DNA of 64,000 bases from Bacteroidales bacterium UBA5349. GTDB taxonomy: Bacteria > Bacteroidota > Bacteroidia > Bacteroidales > Tenuifilaceae. The notes under the pieces are model-generated. The model saw only the letters and a program-made list of their open reading frames with translations, did not search any database and was not told the origin of the DNA. Position 1 is the first letter of the stretch; each line of letters starts with the position of its first letter. The position numbers were made by a program, and so were the translations under genes. The stretch is from contig DHQB01000020.1 of NCBI GenBank assembly GCA_002410065.1, positions 1 to 64,000 on the forward strand, in the 5' to 3' direction. Positions 26,771-35,954 of the stretch are shown one piece after another.

Positions 26771-27436
26771 ATGGTGGCAAAAGAGATGATATCGGATATT
26801 ATTCCTTCGTTGCGAACCTCTGATACGGGGATTGCAGCCCTAAACTGGATGGATATCTTTAAGGTAACCCACCTCCCAATTGTAAATGACAAGGAATTTC
26901 TGGGACTGGTATCGGAAACCGACATATACGACCTTAACATGCCCGAGGAGCCCCTTGGCAATCACCAACTTTCATTGGTTAGGCCATACGTAACAGAGGA
27001 GCAGCACGTTCTTGAGATCATCGATTTGGCATCAAGGCTAAAGCTTAGCCTTATACCCGTACTCGATCATAAAAAAAACTACCTTGGTGTAGTTACCATC
27101 ACAGATTTGCTCCATTACTTTGCCGAGGAATCGGCACTTACTAACCCTGGTAGCATAGTTGTGCTAGAGCTAAACCACAACAACTACTCATTATCCCAGG
27201 TTGCCCAAATTGTGGAAGGGAACGATGCCAAAATACTTGGCTGCTTTGTAACTTCACACCCTAACTCTACCCAAATTGAGCTAACGCTCAAGTTAAATGT
27301 TACCGATGTAACATCTATAATCCAAACATTTAACCGTTATAACTATACCGTGTTGGGCTCGTTTATGAAACACGACGATGAAGAAGATCTTCTCGAAGAT
27401 AGGTATAACCTGCTTATGAAATACCTTAACACTTAA
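26771..27436 (+). CDS. CBS-pair protein with C-terminal ACT-like domain
   Basis: 221 residues. Two CBS motifs occupy about residues 6-125 (MISDIIPSLRTSDTGIAALNWM, FLGLVSETDIYDL; then YLGVVTITDLLHYF), the classic adenosine-nucleotide-binding pair. Residues ~135-210 (SIVVLELNHNNYSLSQVAQIVE) look like an ACT-type domain. Probably a cytoplasmic ligand-sensing protein. It starts the cluster running to murI, and the same gene heads comparable Bacteroidota clusters. Ligand and target are unknown. Confidence 0.8.
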   Translation: MVAKEMISDIIPSLRTSDTGIAALNWMDIFKVTHLPIVNDKEFLGLVSETDIYDLNMPEEPLGNHQLSLVRPYVTEEQHVLEIIDLASRLKLSLIPVLDHKKNYLGVVTITDLLHYFAEESALTNPGSIVVLELNHNNYSLSQVAQIVEGNDAKILGCFVTSHPNSTQIELTLKLNVTDVTSIIQTFNRYNYTVLGSFMKHDDEEDLLEDRYNLLMKYLNT

Positions 27437-27444
27437 CACACCAG

Positions 27445-28866
27445 ATGAATCATTGGGTATTCAAAATAATTCTTCAAATCTGTCTTACAACAATATTTTT
27501 TTTTAGTGCCAAAAGTACAATTGCCACAGAGAACGAAAGAGGACTAGTTGTAATTAGTAGTATATCTATAAAAGGCAATAAAATAACTAACGACAGAATT
27601 ATCCTTCGTGAACTCACCTTTAAGTTAGGAGATACATTAACGATAGCAGAACTTAGCGACAATTTAACCCAAAGTATTCAAAACCTAAATAATACTCTGC
27701 TCTTTAACTTCACCTCCATAAATCAACATTCCGAAAGCAATGGTAATTTTCATTTTGAAGTTGTTGTAGAGGAGCGCTGGTACCTTTGGCCCTTACCGAT
27801 ATTTGAATACTCACACCGAAACCTAAGCGCATTTTTTAACGATGGAGATCTATCGAGGTTGAACTACGGAATTTACCTGAGGATGGACAACTTTAGAGGC
27901 CTCCGCGAACAGATTAAGCTAAGGCTTGTTTGGGGCTATAGAAAAGAGTTTAAATTACAATACTTCTCTCCTAACCTCGACAAGGAGAAAAGGCACGGAA
28001 TTTCGGGACTTGTATCTTACTATACAAACTATGAAATCCCTTTTCAAAGCATTAATAATATTCCTATTTACTACACAGCCAACGGGACTAATGCCAGAGC
28101 GGTTTTTCGTAGTTCAGTATCATACATATACAGGCCAAAGCACAACTGGCGTCATTCCTTAACTTTTGGATGGATTAATGCAAGTGTATCCGACACAATT
28201 ACCAAACTTAATTCCAACTATTTCGGAAATTCATTAAACAAACTTTCATATAGTGAGTTAAGATACGAAGCGTTTTATGATAAGAGAGATTCAAAGATCT
28301 TTCCTTTACAGGGTTTTTTTGGTAAAGCAGAAATTGCTCGACAGGGTATTTTAAAAGCTGAAGGCATTGCAAACTGGAACATAAAACTATGGGCAGGGCT
28401 TTACTCAGAAATTGCAAACCGACTTTATGCTGGCAGTGATGCCTTAGTTCAGCTTAACTCTAATAATAATTTACCTTACTTCATGAACGAGGCCATTGGT
28501 TACGGAAATTATATCAGAGGAATGGAATACTACACAACCAATGGGATCAATTTTGCCCTAAACAAGAACTCACTTAAATATCAATTACTAAAAGCAAAAG
28601 CGGTCAACCTTCCTCTATTTCCTGAAGGTAAGTTTAAAAAGACTCATCTTTCAGTATTTTGGAGTATTTTTGCTGATACAGGTTTTGTTCAATCGGATCA
28701 AAGCACATTATCCAATAATTTCGAAGGAAAATTTCTGTACGGATATGGTACAGGATTATACTTTTACGCCTATTATGATATTGTACTTAGATTTGAATAC
28801 TCCATAAACCGTTTTGGGGAAACAGGATTTTTCATACATTTAGGAACGCCCTTTTTAAACTTATAA
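27445..28866 (+). CDS. BamA/TamA-family outer-membrane protein (POTRA plus barrel)
   Basis: 473 residues. The signal peptide spans about residues 1-26. A single POTRA-like domain follows (VISSISIKGNKITNDRIILREL, about 34-110). The remaining ~350 residues alternate as a surface-antigen/Omp85-type barrel, with RLNYGIYLRMDNFRGLREQ near 136-155 and the terminal strand YSINRFGETGFFIHLGTP. It is far shorter than BamA (five POTRAs), so it is a TamA-like or specialised insertase/translocase. It lies 8 bp after the CBS gene and 11 bp before nadK, suggesting one transcript. Confidence 0.8.
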   Translation: MNHWVFKIILQICLTTIFFFSAKSTIATENERGLVVISSISIKGNKITNDRIILRELTFKLGDTLTIAELSDNLTQSIQNLNNTLLFNFTSINQHSESNGNFHFEVVVEERWYLWPLPIFEYSHRNLSAFFNDGDLSRLNYGIYLRMDNFRGLREQIKLRLVWGYRKEFKLQYFSPNLDKEKRHGISGLVSYYTNYEIPFQSINNIPIYYTANGTNARAVFRSSVSYIYRPKHNWRHSLTFGWINASVSDTITKLNSNYFGNSLNKLSYSELRYEAFYDKRDSKIFPLQGFFGKAEIARQGILKAEGIANWNIKLWAGLYSEIANRLYAGSDALVQLNSNNNLPYFMNEAIGYGNYIRGMEYYTTNGINFALNKNSLKYQLLKAKAVNLPLFPEGKFKKTHLSVFWSIFADTGFVQSDQSTLSNNFEGKFLYGYGTGLYFYAYYDIVLRFEYSINRFGETGFFIHLGTPFLNL

Positions 28867-28877
28867 AAGCAATTAGA

Positions 28878-29759
28878 ATGGTTATTGCAATTTACGGTAA
28901 TAAGATTGAGAGTAAACACGTTGAAAGCATAAAACTACTGCTTAGCGAGTTCAGCAAAAGAGGAACTGACATCATTGTTTTTGCTCCATTCTATGGGGCA
29001 CTTGAGAATATTCTTGGCTACAAACCCAAGGTTAAAGGGGTGTTTCAATTGCCAAGTGAGGTTAAACGCTTGGCAAACTTTATGCTAAGCATTGGTGGCG
29101 ATGGTACTTTCCTCGATTCAGTTTCCTACATCGAGGATTCATGCATTCCGGTTGTGGGCATAAACTTTGGCAGATTAGGCTTTCTTGCTCACATCCAATC
29201 AGATGATATCCCCTCTGCCATAGAGCAAATTTACAACAACGATTTTATTGTTGAAGAACGATCTGCATTGATGTTGACCATGGAAAACAATCCGTTTAGC
29301 ACCTTCCCTTTTGCGCTAAACGATCTGACAGTTCAGAAAATGGGAACAACAATGATCACCATTAATGCATATATTGATGATGAGTTCCTTTGCACCTACT
29401 GGGCCGATGGCTTAATTGTTTCAACTCCAACCGGATCTACGGCTTACTCGCTAAGTGTTGGGGGACCCATTGTTAGTTCAAAATCAAACTCATTAATAAT
29501 TTCTCCCATAGCACCGCACCACCTAACTGTAAGACCGTTGGTGATACCCGACAACTCTGTCCTTACCCTTGAGGTGGCATCACGGGAAACCGAAATACTA
29601 ATGTCGTTGGATTCACGTTCAATGAAAATGATAAGCAACGTTAGAATCAGCATCAGTAAAGCGCCATTCTGTATTAGAGTAGTTAGACTTAAAGGAAAAA
29701 ATTTTTATGAAACGCTACGTAACAAGTTAATGTGGGGTGCTGACAGCAGGAATCAATAA
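28878..29759 (+). CDS. nadK: NAD kinase
   Basis: 293 residues. Makes NADP from NAD. The GGDGTFLDSV motif is at residues 73-82. VVGINFGRLGFLAHIQ near 93-108 and LNDLTVQKMG near 154 are family signatures. TPTGSTAYSLSVGGPIV near 183-199 and SPIAPHHLTVRPLVIP near 210-225 form the NAD site. Fourth gene position in the CBS-barrel-nadK group; a 144-bp gap and a new promoter follow. Confidence 0.93.
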   Translation: MVIAIYGNKIESKHVESIKLLLSEFSKRGTDIIVFAPFYGALENILGYKPKVKGVFQLPSEVKRLANFMLSIGGDGTFLDSVSYIEDSCIPVVGINFGRLGFLAHIQSDDIPSAIEQIYNNDFIVEERSALMLTMENNPFSTFPFALNDLTVQKMGTTMITINAYIDDEFLCTYWADGLIVSTPTGSTAYSLSVGGPIVSSKSNSLIISPIAPHHLTVRPLVIPDNSVLTLEVASRETEILMSLDSRSMKMISNVRISISKAPFCIRVVRLKGKNFYETLRNKLMWGADSRNQ

Positions 29760-29876
29760 GTACCACAACCTTTTTTGTAAATATTTTGTTTACTATTGCA
29801 CCTTACTATGCTGAGTTACATTCTTAAAATAAGCATTATCATGTTTTTAGTTTTTTAGTTTTATGAATATTATACA

Positions 29877-29884
29877 TATATTTG
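29877..29884 (+). promoter_or_regulatory. -7 promoter element for the 29.9-kb operon
   Basis: TATATTTG, 19 bp upstream of the ATG at 29904, matches TAnnTTTG. It would transcribe the barrel genes, uppS and bamA. Confidence 0.55.
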
Positions 29885-29903
29885 TTTTACGAATGACTAT
29901 TTA

Positions 29904-30671
29904 ATGAAAAGAATAATAGCAACATTTATAGCAGTATTGTCAATAACAGGGCTGAGTTTTTCGCAACAGTGGAAAACCGCTCCTCTTGAGTTATACGGTG
30001 GCATCTCAAACCTTCTTTACTTTGGCGATATTGGTGGCGCATCATCTGAGTCATCCCTTATGGGAATTAAGGATTTTCGCTTTTCTAAAATTAGGCCTGG
30101 GATTACCCTAGGTGCACGCTATCAGGTAATGAAACCTTTAACGCTAAGAGCATCTTACACCTTGGGGGTATTAACACAATCTGATCTAAACTCAAGAAAC
30201 GAAAGCAGAAACTTTGCCTTCAGAACCTTAATAAACGAATTTACCATAGGCGCTGAGTTTTATATAATACCCGAAAGTGACGAAAACTATTACTACTCAA
30301 TTATGCAAATAAGGGGAGGGCTTAGGCATTACAAGCAACCTTTTAGCCTGTATGCTACTCTAGGAGCCGGAGCCCTGCTTTTTAACGTCACGCCAAAAGA
30401 AGATCTAGTTACATCCCCACGTTTTAACGATACCAAATCGTTTACAATGGTAATCCCTGTAGGGATTGGCTGTAAGTATGCAATAATGCCTAAAATATCG
30501 ATAGGGGCAGAACTCCTACTTCGCCTTACTACAACGGATTTTATTGATGGCTACACTTCACAATTTTCAGAGTCTAACGATTTATACTACTCTCTAAACA
30601 TAAAGGTTAACTACAAAATCCAAAAATCCAGACGACGGAATATTGGTTTACCGCGCCGAAGATTATTCTAA
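29904..30671 (+). CDS. Outer-membrane beta-barrel protein (DUF6089-like)
   Basis: 255 residues. Signal peptide with cut near SFSQQ (residue 22). The mature protein is an eight-strand-like small barrel: WKTAPLELYGGISNLLYFGDIGG near 25-47, PGITLGARYQVMKPLTLRASYTLG near 69-92, ISIGAELLLRLTTTDFIDG near 203-221, ending in KVNYKIQKSRRRN. The last two segments resemble the DUF6089 family that commonly precedes uppS/bamA in Bacteroidota. The C-terminal RRRNIGLPRRRLF is unusually basic. Function unknown; an envelope role is inferred from context. Confidence 0.72.
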   Translation: MKRIIATFIAVLSITGLSFSQQWKTAPLELYGGISNLLYFGDIGGASSESSLMGIKDFRFSKIRPGITLGARYQVMKPLTLRASYTLGVLTQSDLNSRNESRNFAFRTLINEFTIGAEFYIIPESDENYYYSIMQIRGGLRHYKQPFSLYATLGAGALLFNVTPKEDLVTSPRFNDTKSFTMVIPVGIGCKYAIMPKISIGAELLLRLTTTDFIDGYTSQFSESNDLYYSLNIKVNYKIQKSRRRNIGLPRRRLF

Positions 30672-30685
30672 ATCAACATTTTTTA

Positions 30686-31327
30686 ATGAGGAATATTGTA
30701 TTCACCCTACTCCTAGCCTCGCTGGTGTTTAGTACTCAAGCTCAGGAGCGAAACGAAATTGGTTTCCTAGCAGGAACTTCATACTACATGGGCGATTATA
30801 ACCCTAAGGGGCAGTTTTACCAGCCAGGCCCAGCCGTTGGGGTACTCTTTCGTAATAACTTGTCAGAATTCTATTCCATTAGGCTTTCTGGCCTATATGG
30901 CATGATAAAGGGAAGCCATAATCCCGATAATTTTTATCTTCCCGGTGTTACTCCTGCGTTTAGCTCTTCAGTATTTGAGTTTGAAGCAGTAATAGAAATC
31001 GGGTTTCTCCCTTACAATACAGAAATATCAAGCCATCGTAAATTCTCTCCTTATGTCCTTGCAGGCTTCGGTGCTGCAAGCATTTCAGGGTCTTTTATCC
31101 CACATATTCCATTTGGCCTTGGGGTAAAGTATTCACCTGCCAACCGGTGGACAGTTGGTTTAGAATGGAGACTCCACAAAACATTCAACGACAACATAGA
31201 TGGTTACATCAACGTAAGCGATGAGCCAAGATCAATAATTCACAATAACGATTGGTTTGCATATGCAGGATTCTTAGTATCTTTCCGACTCATTAACAAA
31301 GGGGCTATATGCCCTGCATACGAGTAA
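30686..31327 (+). CDS. DUF6089-family outer-membrane protein
   Basis: 213 residues. Signal peptide to about residue 19 (FSTQAQE). EIGFLAGTSYYMGDYNPKG near 23-41 is the typical DUF6089 opening, followed by barrel strands such as FYSIRLSGLYGMIKGS, and SPANRWTVGLEWRLHKTFNDNIDGY near 150-174. It lies 14 bp after the preceding barrel gene, with which it shares architecture, and 11 bp before uppS. This position is conserved in Bacteroidota. Function unknown. Confidence 0.8.
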   Translation: MRNIVFTLLLASLVFSTQAQERNEIGFLAGTSYYMGDYNPKGQFYQPGPAVGVLFRNNLSEFYSIRLSGLYGMIKGSHNPDNFYLPGVTPAFSSSVFEFEAVIEIGFLPYNTEISSHRKFSPYVLAGFGAASISGSFIPHIPFGLGVKYSPANRWTVGLEWRLHKTFNDNIDGYINVSDEPRSIIHNNDWFAYAGFLVSFRLINKGAICPAYE

Positions 31328-31338
31328 CCATAAGACTT

Positions 31339-32073
31339 ATGTCGTTAATTAACACCATAAATAAGGAAGAATTACCAAAGCATGTTGCCATAATAATGGA
31401 TGGCAACGGACGTTGGGCAAAACAGAAAGGGAAACCGCGCATTTTTGGGCATCAAAATGGTGCGAATGCGGTTAGAGCAACAATTGAGGCTGCTGCTGAA
31501 ATTGGCATTGAGTACTTAACTCTTTATGCCTTTAGCGCAGAAAACTGGAAACGACCCAAATTGGAGGTTGAGGCTCTAATGGCTCTACTGATTACAACCA
31601 TTGACAAAGAACTTGAAAATCTTATAAAAAATAATATTAAGCTAAATATTGTTGGCAATATTGAACAATTACCCGCTAACGTGCAAAAAAAACTAAGTGT
31701 TGCTCTTAAAGCAACAGCTGGCTCTAGCGGAATGATTCTAACCATTGCACTTAGCTACAGCGGGCGCTGGGAAATTCTAGAAGCAGTTAAAAAAATTGTT
31801 AAAAACAGTGCTTCAAACGATATTGAAAAGCTTACAGAAGATGAATTCTCTAAGCATCTATCCACAAACAATTTGCCCGATCCAGAGCTCCTAATTAGAA
31901 CAAGCGGGGAATTCAGGCTTAGCAACTTCTTGCTATGGCAGCTTGCTTATGCAGAACTCTATTTCACAAAAGCTCTTTGGCCCGATTTCAACAAAGAGGA
32001 CTTCTTCGGTGCAATTATTGATTACCAGGGAAGAGAAAGGAGGTTTGGTAAAACAAGTGAGCAACTGAGTTAG
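31339..32073 (+). CDS. uppS: Isoprenyl transferase (undecaprenyl diphosphate synthase)
   Basis: 244 residues from ATG at 31339; the longer frame overlaps the preceding gene and adds residues outside the family. A cis-prenyltransferase making the C55 carrier for peptidoglycan and surface glycans. Catalytic Asp21 lies in IIMDGNGRWAKQKG. YLTLYAFSAENWKRP near 64-78 and LLIRTSGEFRLSNFLLWQLAYAEL near 182-205 are substrate-binding signatures. Located between DUF6089 and bamA, combining lipid-carrier and outer-membrane biogenesis. Confidence 0.94.
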   Translation: MSLINTINKEELPKHVAIIMDGNGRWAKQKGKPRIFGHQNGANAVRATIEAAAEIGIEYLTLYAFSAENWKRPKLEVEALMALLITTIDKELENLIKNNIKLNIVGNIEQLPANVQKKLSVALKATAGSSGMILTIALSYSGRWEILEAVKKIVKNSASNDIEKLTEDEFSKHLSTNNLPDPELLIRTSGEFRLSNFLLWQLAYAELYFTKALWPDFNKEDFFGAIIDYQGRERRFGKTSEQLS

Positions 32074-32258
32074 TACATAGTTAGCATTGCTTTTTTTAGC
32101 CTTGCTTGCTTTTTTGTATATTTTAGCTTGTTTGGCACAATCCACTTGATTAAATTTGCCCAACTTTGAAGTGCAGTAAGAAAGAACAATTTTACATAGA
32201 ATAATAATGGTCATATTACACCGTTTATCCAATGCAAATTCACTCTATAAGATTTAAG

Positions 32259-34730
32259 ATGATCCAAAAATCCCTCCTCTCTGCTTTAGCAATCCTATTA
32301 CTTTCATTTGCTGGCATTACCCAAACCTCGCCGTTTAGTTATAACAATCCCGAAGAGTATACGCTCAAAGGAATAACTGTTTCGGGCATTAAGTTTTTGG
32401 ACACTAATGTAATAACTAGCATTAGCGGCTTATATTTAGGTGATAAAATAAGCATACCTGGCGAAACAATTACCAATGCCATTAATAAGTTATGGGATCA
32501 GGGTCTTTTTTCAGATATAAAAATTACAGCTACAAGAATCGAGGGTGAGGATATCTACCTTGATATATTTTTACAAGAACTCCCTAGGATTAGTGCAATT
32601 GAGTTTAGTGGGATAAAAAAGAGCGAAGAAAAAGATCTAAGAGAACTAATTAAACTCCGAGTGGGTGGTCAGGCTACTGATAACGTGTTAGACAATGCCA
32701 AAAGGTTAATAAAAAATCACTATAAATCCAAGGCATACCTTAATACTGATCTCAACATACATCAGCAAAATGATACCTCCATTGCCAATGGAGTTAGGTT
32801 AAAATTTGCAATTGATAAAGGGCCTAAAGTTCGCATTAGCGAAATTACCTTTAATGGGAATAAAGAAGTTAGTGACCGAAGACTCCGAAAATCAATGAAG
32901 AAAACCAAGCGGAGAGATCTCAATTTCTTTAAAGCATCAAAATTTATTGAGAAGGATTACGATGAAGATATGACAACACTGATAGACTATTACAACAAAA
33001 TTGGTTATAGGGATGCACAAGTATTAGGTGATTCAATTTATAGAATTAATGAAAAACGTATTGGAATTGAAATTACCGTTGAAGAGGGACCAAAATATTA
33101 TTACCGCAATGTTACCTGGGTAGGCAATTCTAAACTGCCCGATGAGGTACTAGATCAAATACTAGGGATTAAAAAAGGTGATGTTTATGATAAAGAACTG
33201 CTTGATGAAAGGCTTTTTATTGAGGATAACTCTATAGCAACAACATATATGGACGATGGATATCTTTTCTTCAATCTTGACCCCGTTGAGGTTAGAGTAG
33301 AAAATGATTCCATTGATTTGGAGATGAGGATTTATGAAGGGAGCCAAGCTACAATCAATAGGGTAAATATAATGGGCAATACAAAAACCCATGAGAATGT
33401 TATCAGACGAGAACTCTATTCGAAGCCAGGTGAACTCTTTAGTAAAACTAAAATTCAACGATCAATTAGAGAGTTGGCTACCCTTGGACACTTTGACCCC
33501 GAGAAGTTGGTCATTGACCCAGTCGCAAATCCAGCTGACGGAACAGTAGACCTTAACTTTACAGTTGAGGAAAAGGCTAACGACCAATTAGAAATTTCAG
33601 GGGGCTGGGGAGCAAATATGTTTGTAGGAACTGTGGGTATCCGCTTCTCAAACTTTTCCATTGGTAGAATGTTCGACAAAAAAGCTTGGCGGCCAATTCC
33701 ATCGGGTGATAGCCAAACACTTAGCCTAAGAGCGCAATCCAACGGTAGCTACTACAAAGCATTTAGTATCACGTTTGTTGAACCCTGGTTGGGAGGAAAA
33801 AAACCTACGAACCTTTCTCTTTCCGCTTACCATACTATACAGAACTATCCGGGGACCTATATTTATCAGAAAAGCGATCAGTCAATGAAAGTTACTGGAG
33901 GATCAATTGGTATTGGAACCCGATTAAAATGGCCCGACGACTGGTTTACATTCTACAACGAGATTAGCTATCAGAACTACAACCTTCAGAATTGGACTGG
34001 TTATTTTATCTTTTCCAACGGACAATCCAACAACTTCAGCTACAAAGCAGTGTTATCACGCAGTTCAATAAGCCAGCCGCTTTATCCACGAAGTGGCTCA
34101 AACTTTAACGTTGCACTTCAGTTAACTCCACCATACTCGCTAATTAGCGGCAGAGACTTTTCAAAGGTAACTGAATCAACAGAAAAATATAAGTGGATTG
34201 AATACCATAAATGGACAGGGAAAGCACAATGGTACCAAGCATTAGTGGGTGATTTGGTTCTTTTTACTGGAGCACAATTTGGTTACCTTGGGTATTTCAA
34301 TAAGGATATTGGTTACTCTCCATTTGAAGGCTTTGACCTTGGGGGTGACGGAATGTCGGGCTACAACCTTTACGGTAGAGAAACTATTGGCCTAAGAGGC
34401 TACAACAATGGATCGCTAACGCCATTAGTTGGGAATGTTAGGGTATCAAATATTTACACAAAGTACACCCTGGAGATGAGGTATCCTATCACATTACAGC
34501 CACAAGCTGCAATATATTTGCTCGCCTTCGCCGAAGCAGGTAATGCATGGTATGAGTTCAGAACCCTAAACCCATTTAACGTTCACCGCTCTGCCGGTAT
34601 AGGTGCAAGGCTATTTTTACCAATGATTGGAATGCTTGGTATTGACTGGGGATATGGCTTCGATCAAATACCACATAACCCTACAGCGCATAAAGGACAA
34701 TTCCACTTTACAATAGGACAGACTTTTTAA
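32259..34730 (+). CDS. bamA: Outer-membrane protein assembly factor BamA
   Basis: 823 residues from ATG at 32259, which directly precedes the signal peptide (MIQKSLLSALAILLLSFAG); an ATG at 32232 would add nine residues. Five POTRA domains occupy about residues 40-420, for example TLKGITVSGIKFLDTNVITS and GPKVRISEITFNGNKEVSDR. The C-terminal 16-strand barrel carries GGDGMSGYNLYGRETIGLRGY, where the VRGF-type loop appears as GLRGY. Ends GQFHFTIGQTF with a terminal aromatic, as required for barrel recognition. It inserts barrels into the outer membrane; the two following OmpH/Skp genes encode its chaperones. Confidence 0.94.
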   Translation: MIQKSLLSALAILLLSFAGITQTSPFSYNNPEEYTLKGITVSGIKFLDTNVITSISGLYLGDKISIPGETITNAINKLWDQGLFSDIKITATRIEGEDIYLDIFLQELPRISAIEFSGIKKSEEKDLRELIKLRVGGQATDNVLDNAKRLIKNHYKSKAYLNTDLNIHQQNDTSIANGVRLKFAIDKGPKVRISEITFNGNKEVSDRRLRKSMKKTKRRDLNFFKASKFIEKDYDEDMTTLIDYYNKIGYRDAQVLGDSIYRINEKRIGIEITVEEGPKYYYRNVTWVGNSKLPDEVLDQILGIKKGDVYDKELLDERLFIEDNSIATTYMDDGYLFFNLDPVEVRVENDSIDLEMRIYEGSQATINRVNIMGNTKTHENVIRRELYSKPGELFSKTKIQRSIRELATLGHFDPEKLVIDPVANPADGTVDLNFTVEEKANDQLEISGGWGANMFVGTVGIRFSNFSIGRMFDKKAWRPIPSGDSQTLSLRAQSNGSYYKAFSITFVEPWLGGKKPTNLSLSAYHTIQNYPGTYIYQKSDQSMKVTGGSIGIGTRLKWPDDWFTFYNEISYQNYNLQNWTGYFIFSNGQSNNFSYKAVLSRSSISQPLYPRSGSNFNVALQLTPPYSLISGRDFSKVTESTEKYKWIEYHKWTGKAQWYQALVGDLVLFTGAQFGYLGYFNKDIGYSPFEGFDLGGDGMSGYNLYGRETIGLRGYNNGSLTPLVGNVRVSNIYTKYTLEMRYPITLQPQAAIYLLAFAEAGNAWYEFRTLNPFNVHRSAGIGARLFLPMIGMLGIDWGYGFDQIPHNPTAHKGQFHFTIGQTF

Positions 34731-34740
34731 CACTTTTTAA

Positions 34741-34777
34741 AGCAACCCCGCATTATATGGCAGGGTTGTTGCTTTTT
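34741..34777 (+). terminator. Intrinsic terminator after bamA
   Basis: AGCAACCC pairs with GGGTTGTTGCT (small bulge) around an ~14-nt loop, followed by a T run. It may act as a partial terminator because the ompH genes follow at once. Confidence 0.65.
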
Positions 34778-34796
34778 CAAAGCATTATAAAAAATT

Positions 34797-35321
34797 ATGA
34801 AAGCTATGAAAAGAATAACTTTAACCCTAACTGCAATACTGCTAATTGCATCAGCCTCATTCGCACAAAAGTTTGCTTATGTTGATACTGAATATATACT
34901 AAGCAGAATTCCAACATACAAAGCTGCACAAGAACAACTCGATAAAGTTGCTGCGCAATACCAAACAGAGATTGAGGAGGAATACCAAAAGCTTGAAAAA
35001 ATGTTTCAAGACTTTGAGAAGGAAAAAGTACTTCTAACTGAAGAGATGAAGCGCAAAAGGGAAGACGAAATCATCAAGCGAGAAAGAGTAGTTAAGGAAC
35101 AGCAAATGAAGTATTTTGGCAGAGAAGGAATACTTTTTAAGAAACGAGAAGAACTGGTGAAACCAATTCAAGATCAGGTTTTTAATACTATAAAAGAGAT
35201 TGCCACAGAGGGAGGGTTTGCCGTAATCTTTGATTCGGCGGGCTCGGCAAATATGCTATATACAAACCCCCGTTACGACAAAAGCGACGAAGTGCTTCAA
35301 AAACTTGGATACAATCAATAA
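34797..35321 (+). CDS. OmpH/Skp-family periplasmic chaperone (first copy)
   Basis: 174 residues. Signal peptide to about residue 23 (LIASASFAQ); an alternative ATG three codons in is equally plausible. The mature protein opens KFAYVDTEYILSRIPTYKAAQ, the OmpH signature. A long charged coiled coil runs at about 45-125 (KLEKMFQDFEKEKVLLTEEM), then the C-terminal GGFAVIFDSAGSANMLYTNP strand. Skp-type trimers hold unfolded outer-membrane proteins for BamA. It is followed by a second paralogue, as is usual in the phylum. Confidence 0.88.
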   Translation: MKAMKRITLTLTAILLIASASFAQKFAYVDTEYILSRIPTYKAAQEQLDKVAAQYQTEIEEEYQKLEKMFQDFEKEKVLLTEEMKRKREDEIIKRERVVKEQQMKYFGREGILFKKREELVKPIQDQVFNTIKEIATEGGFAVIFDSAGSANMLYTNPRYDKSDEVLQKLGYNQ

Positions 35322-35358
35322 AATTATAATTTTGCATAATCAATTAAAATTACAAAAA

Positions 35359-35880
35359 ATGAAAAGACTATTAACATCAGCACTGGTTGCAACACTTCTC
35401 ATAATAACAGGAGGCGTATTTGCCCAAGGCAATCTTAAGTTTGCTCACATAAATGGCCAAGAACTCGTAATGGTTATGCCAGAGCGCGACAGTGCCGAGC
35501 TGAAACTTCAAGCGTATGGCAAAGATTTATCTGAACAGATTGAAGAACTTCATGTTGAGTATAACAACAAGGTACAAACCTATATGCAACGCCGCGAAAC
35601 CCTTACAGCAGCTATTCGTGATGCTCGTGAGAAAGAACTATCTGAACTTCAACAGCGCATTCAGGAGTTTGAGAGTACTGCACAACAGGATTATCAGCGC
35701 ATGCAAGGTGAACTTATGCGTCCACTAATGGATAAAGCTGATAAAGCGATTAAAACAGTTGCCGAACGTGAAGGATTTGTTTATGTTTTTGATGTAAGCG
35801 TTGGTGGAGTAGTTTATTTCTCAAAAGCTAGCACCGATATTTTACCCTTGGTAAAAAAAGAATTAGGCATTGTTAAGTAA
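35359..35880 (+). CDS. OmpH/Skp-family periplasmic chaperone (second copy)
   Basis: 173 residues from ATG at 35359, where the signal peptide MKRLLTSALVATLLIITGGV begins; the upstream open frame runs back into the first copy and is not coding. The mature part opens LKFAHINGQELVMVMPERDSA. The coiled-coil tentacle region spans about 50-110 (EQIEELHVEYNNKVQTYMQR), and it ends EGFVYVFDVSVGGVVYFSKA. It is 37 bp after the first copy, and a strong terminator closes the unit. The pair probably has different client ranges. Confidence 0.88.
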   Translation: MKRLLTSALVATLLIITGGVFAQGNLKFAHINGQELVMVMPERDSAELKLQAYGKDLSEQIEELHVEYNNKVQTYMQRRETLTAAIRDAREKELSELQQRIQEFESTAQQDYQRMQGELMRPLMDKADKAIKTVAEREGFVYVFDVSVGGVVYFSKASTDILPLVKKELGIVK

Positions 35881-35900
35881 CATGACTACCCGATAGCACA

Positions 35901-35935
35901 ACAGCTCAATCGCCACAAGGGATTGAGCTGTTTTT
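35901..35935 (+). terminator. Intrinsic terminator after the second ompH gene
   Basis: Perfect 11-bp stem ACAGCTCAATC/GATTGAGCTGT with a 9-nt loop, followed by T-rich sequence. It separates the bamA-ompH unit from murI, whose ATG lies 20 bp further on. Confidence 0.88.
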
Positions 35936-35954
35936 GTTAAACAAAAGGCAACAA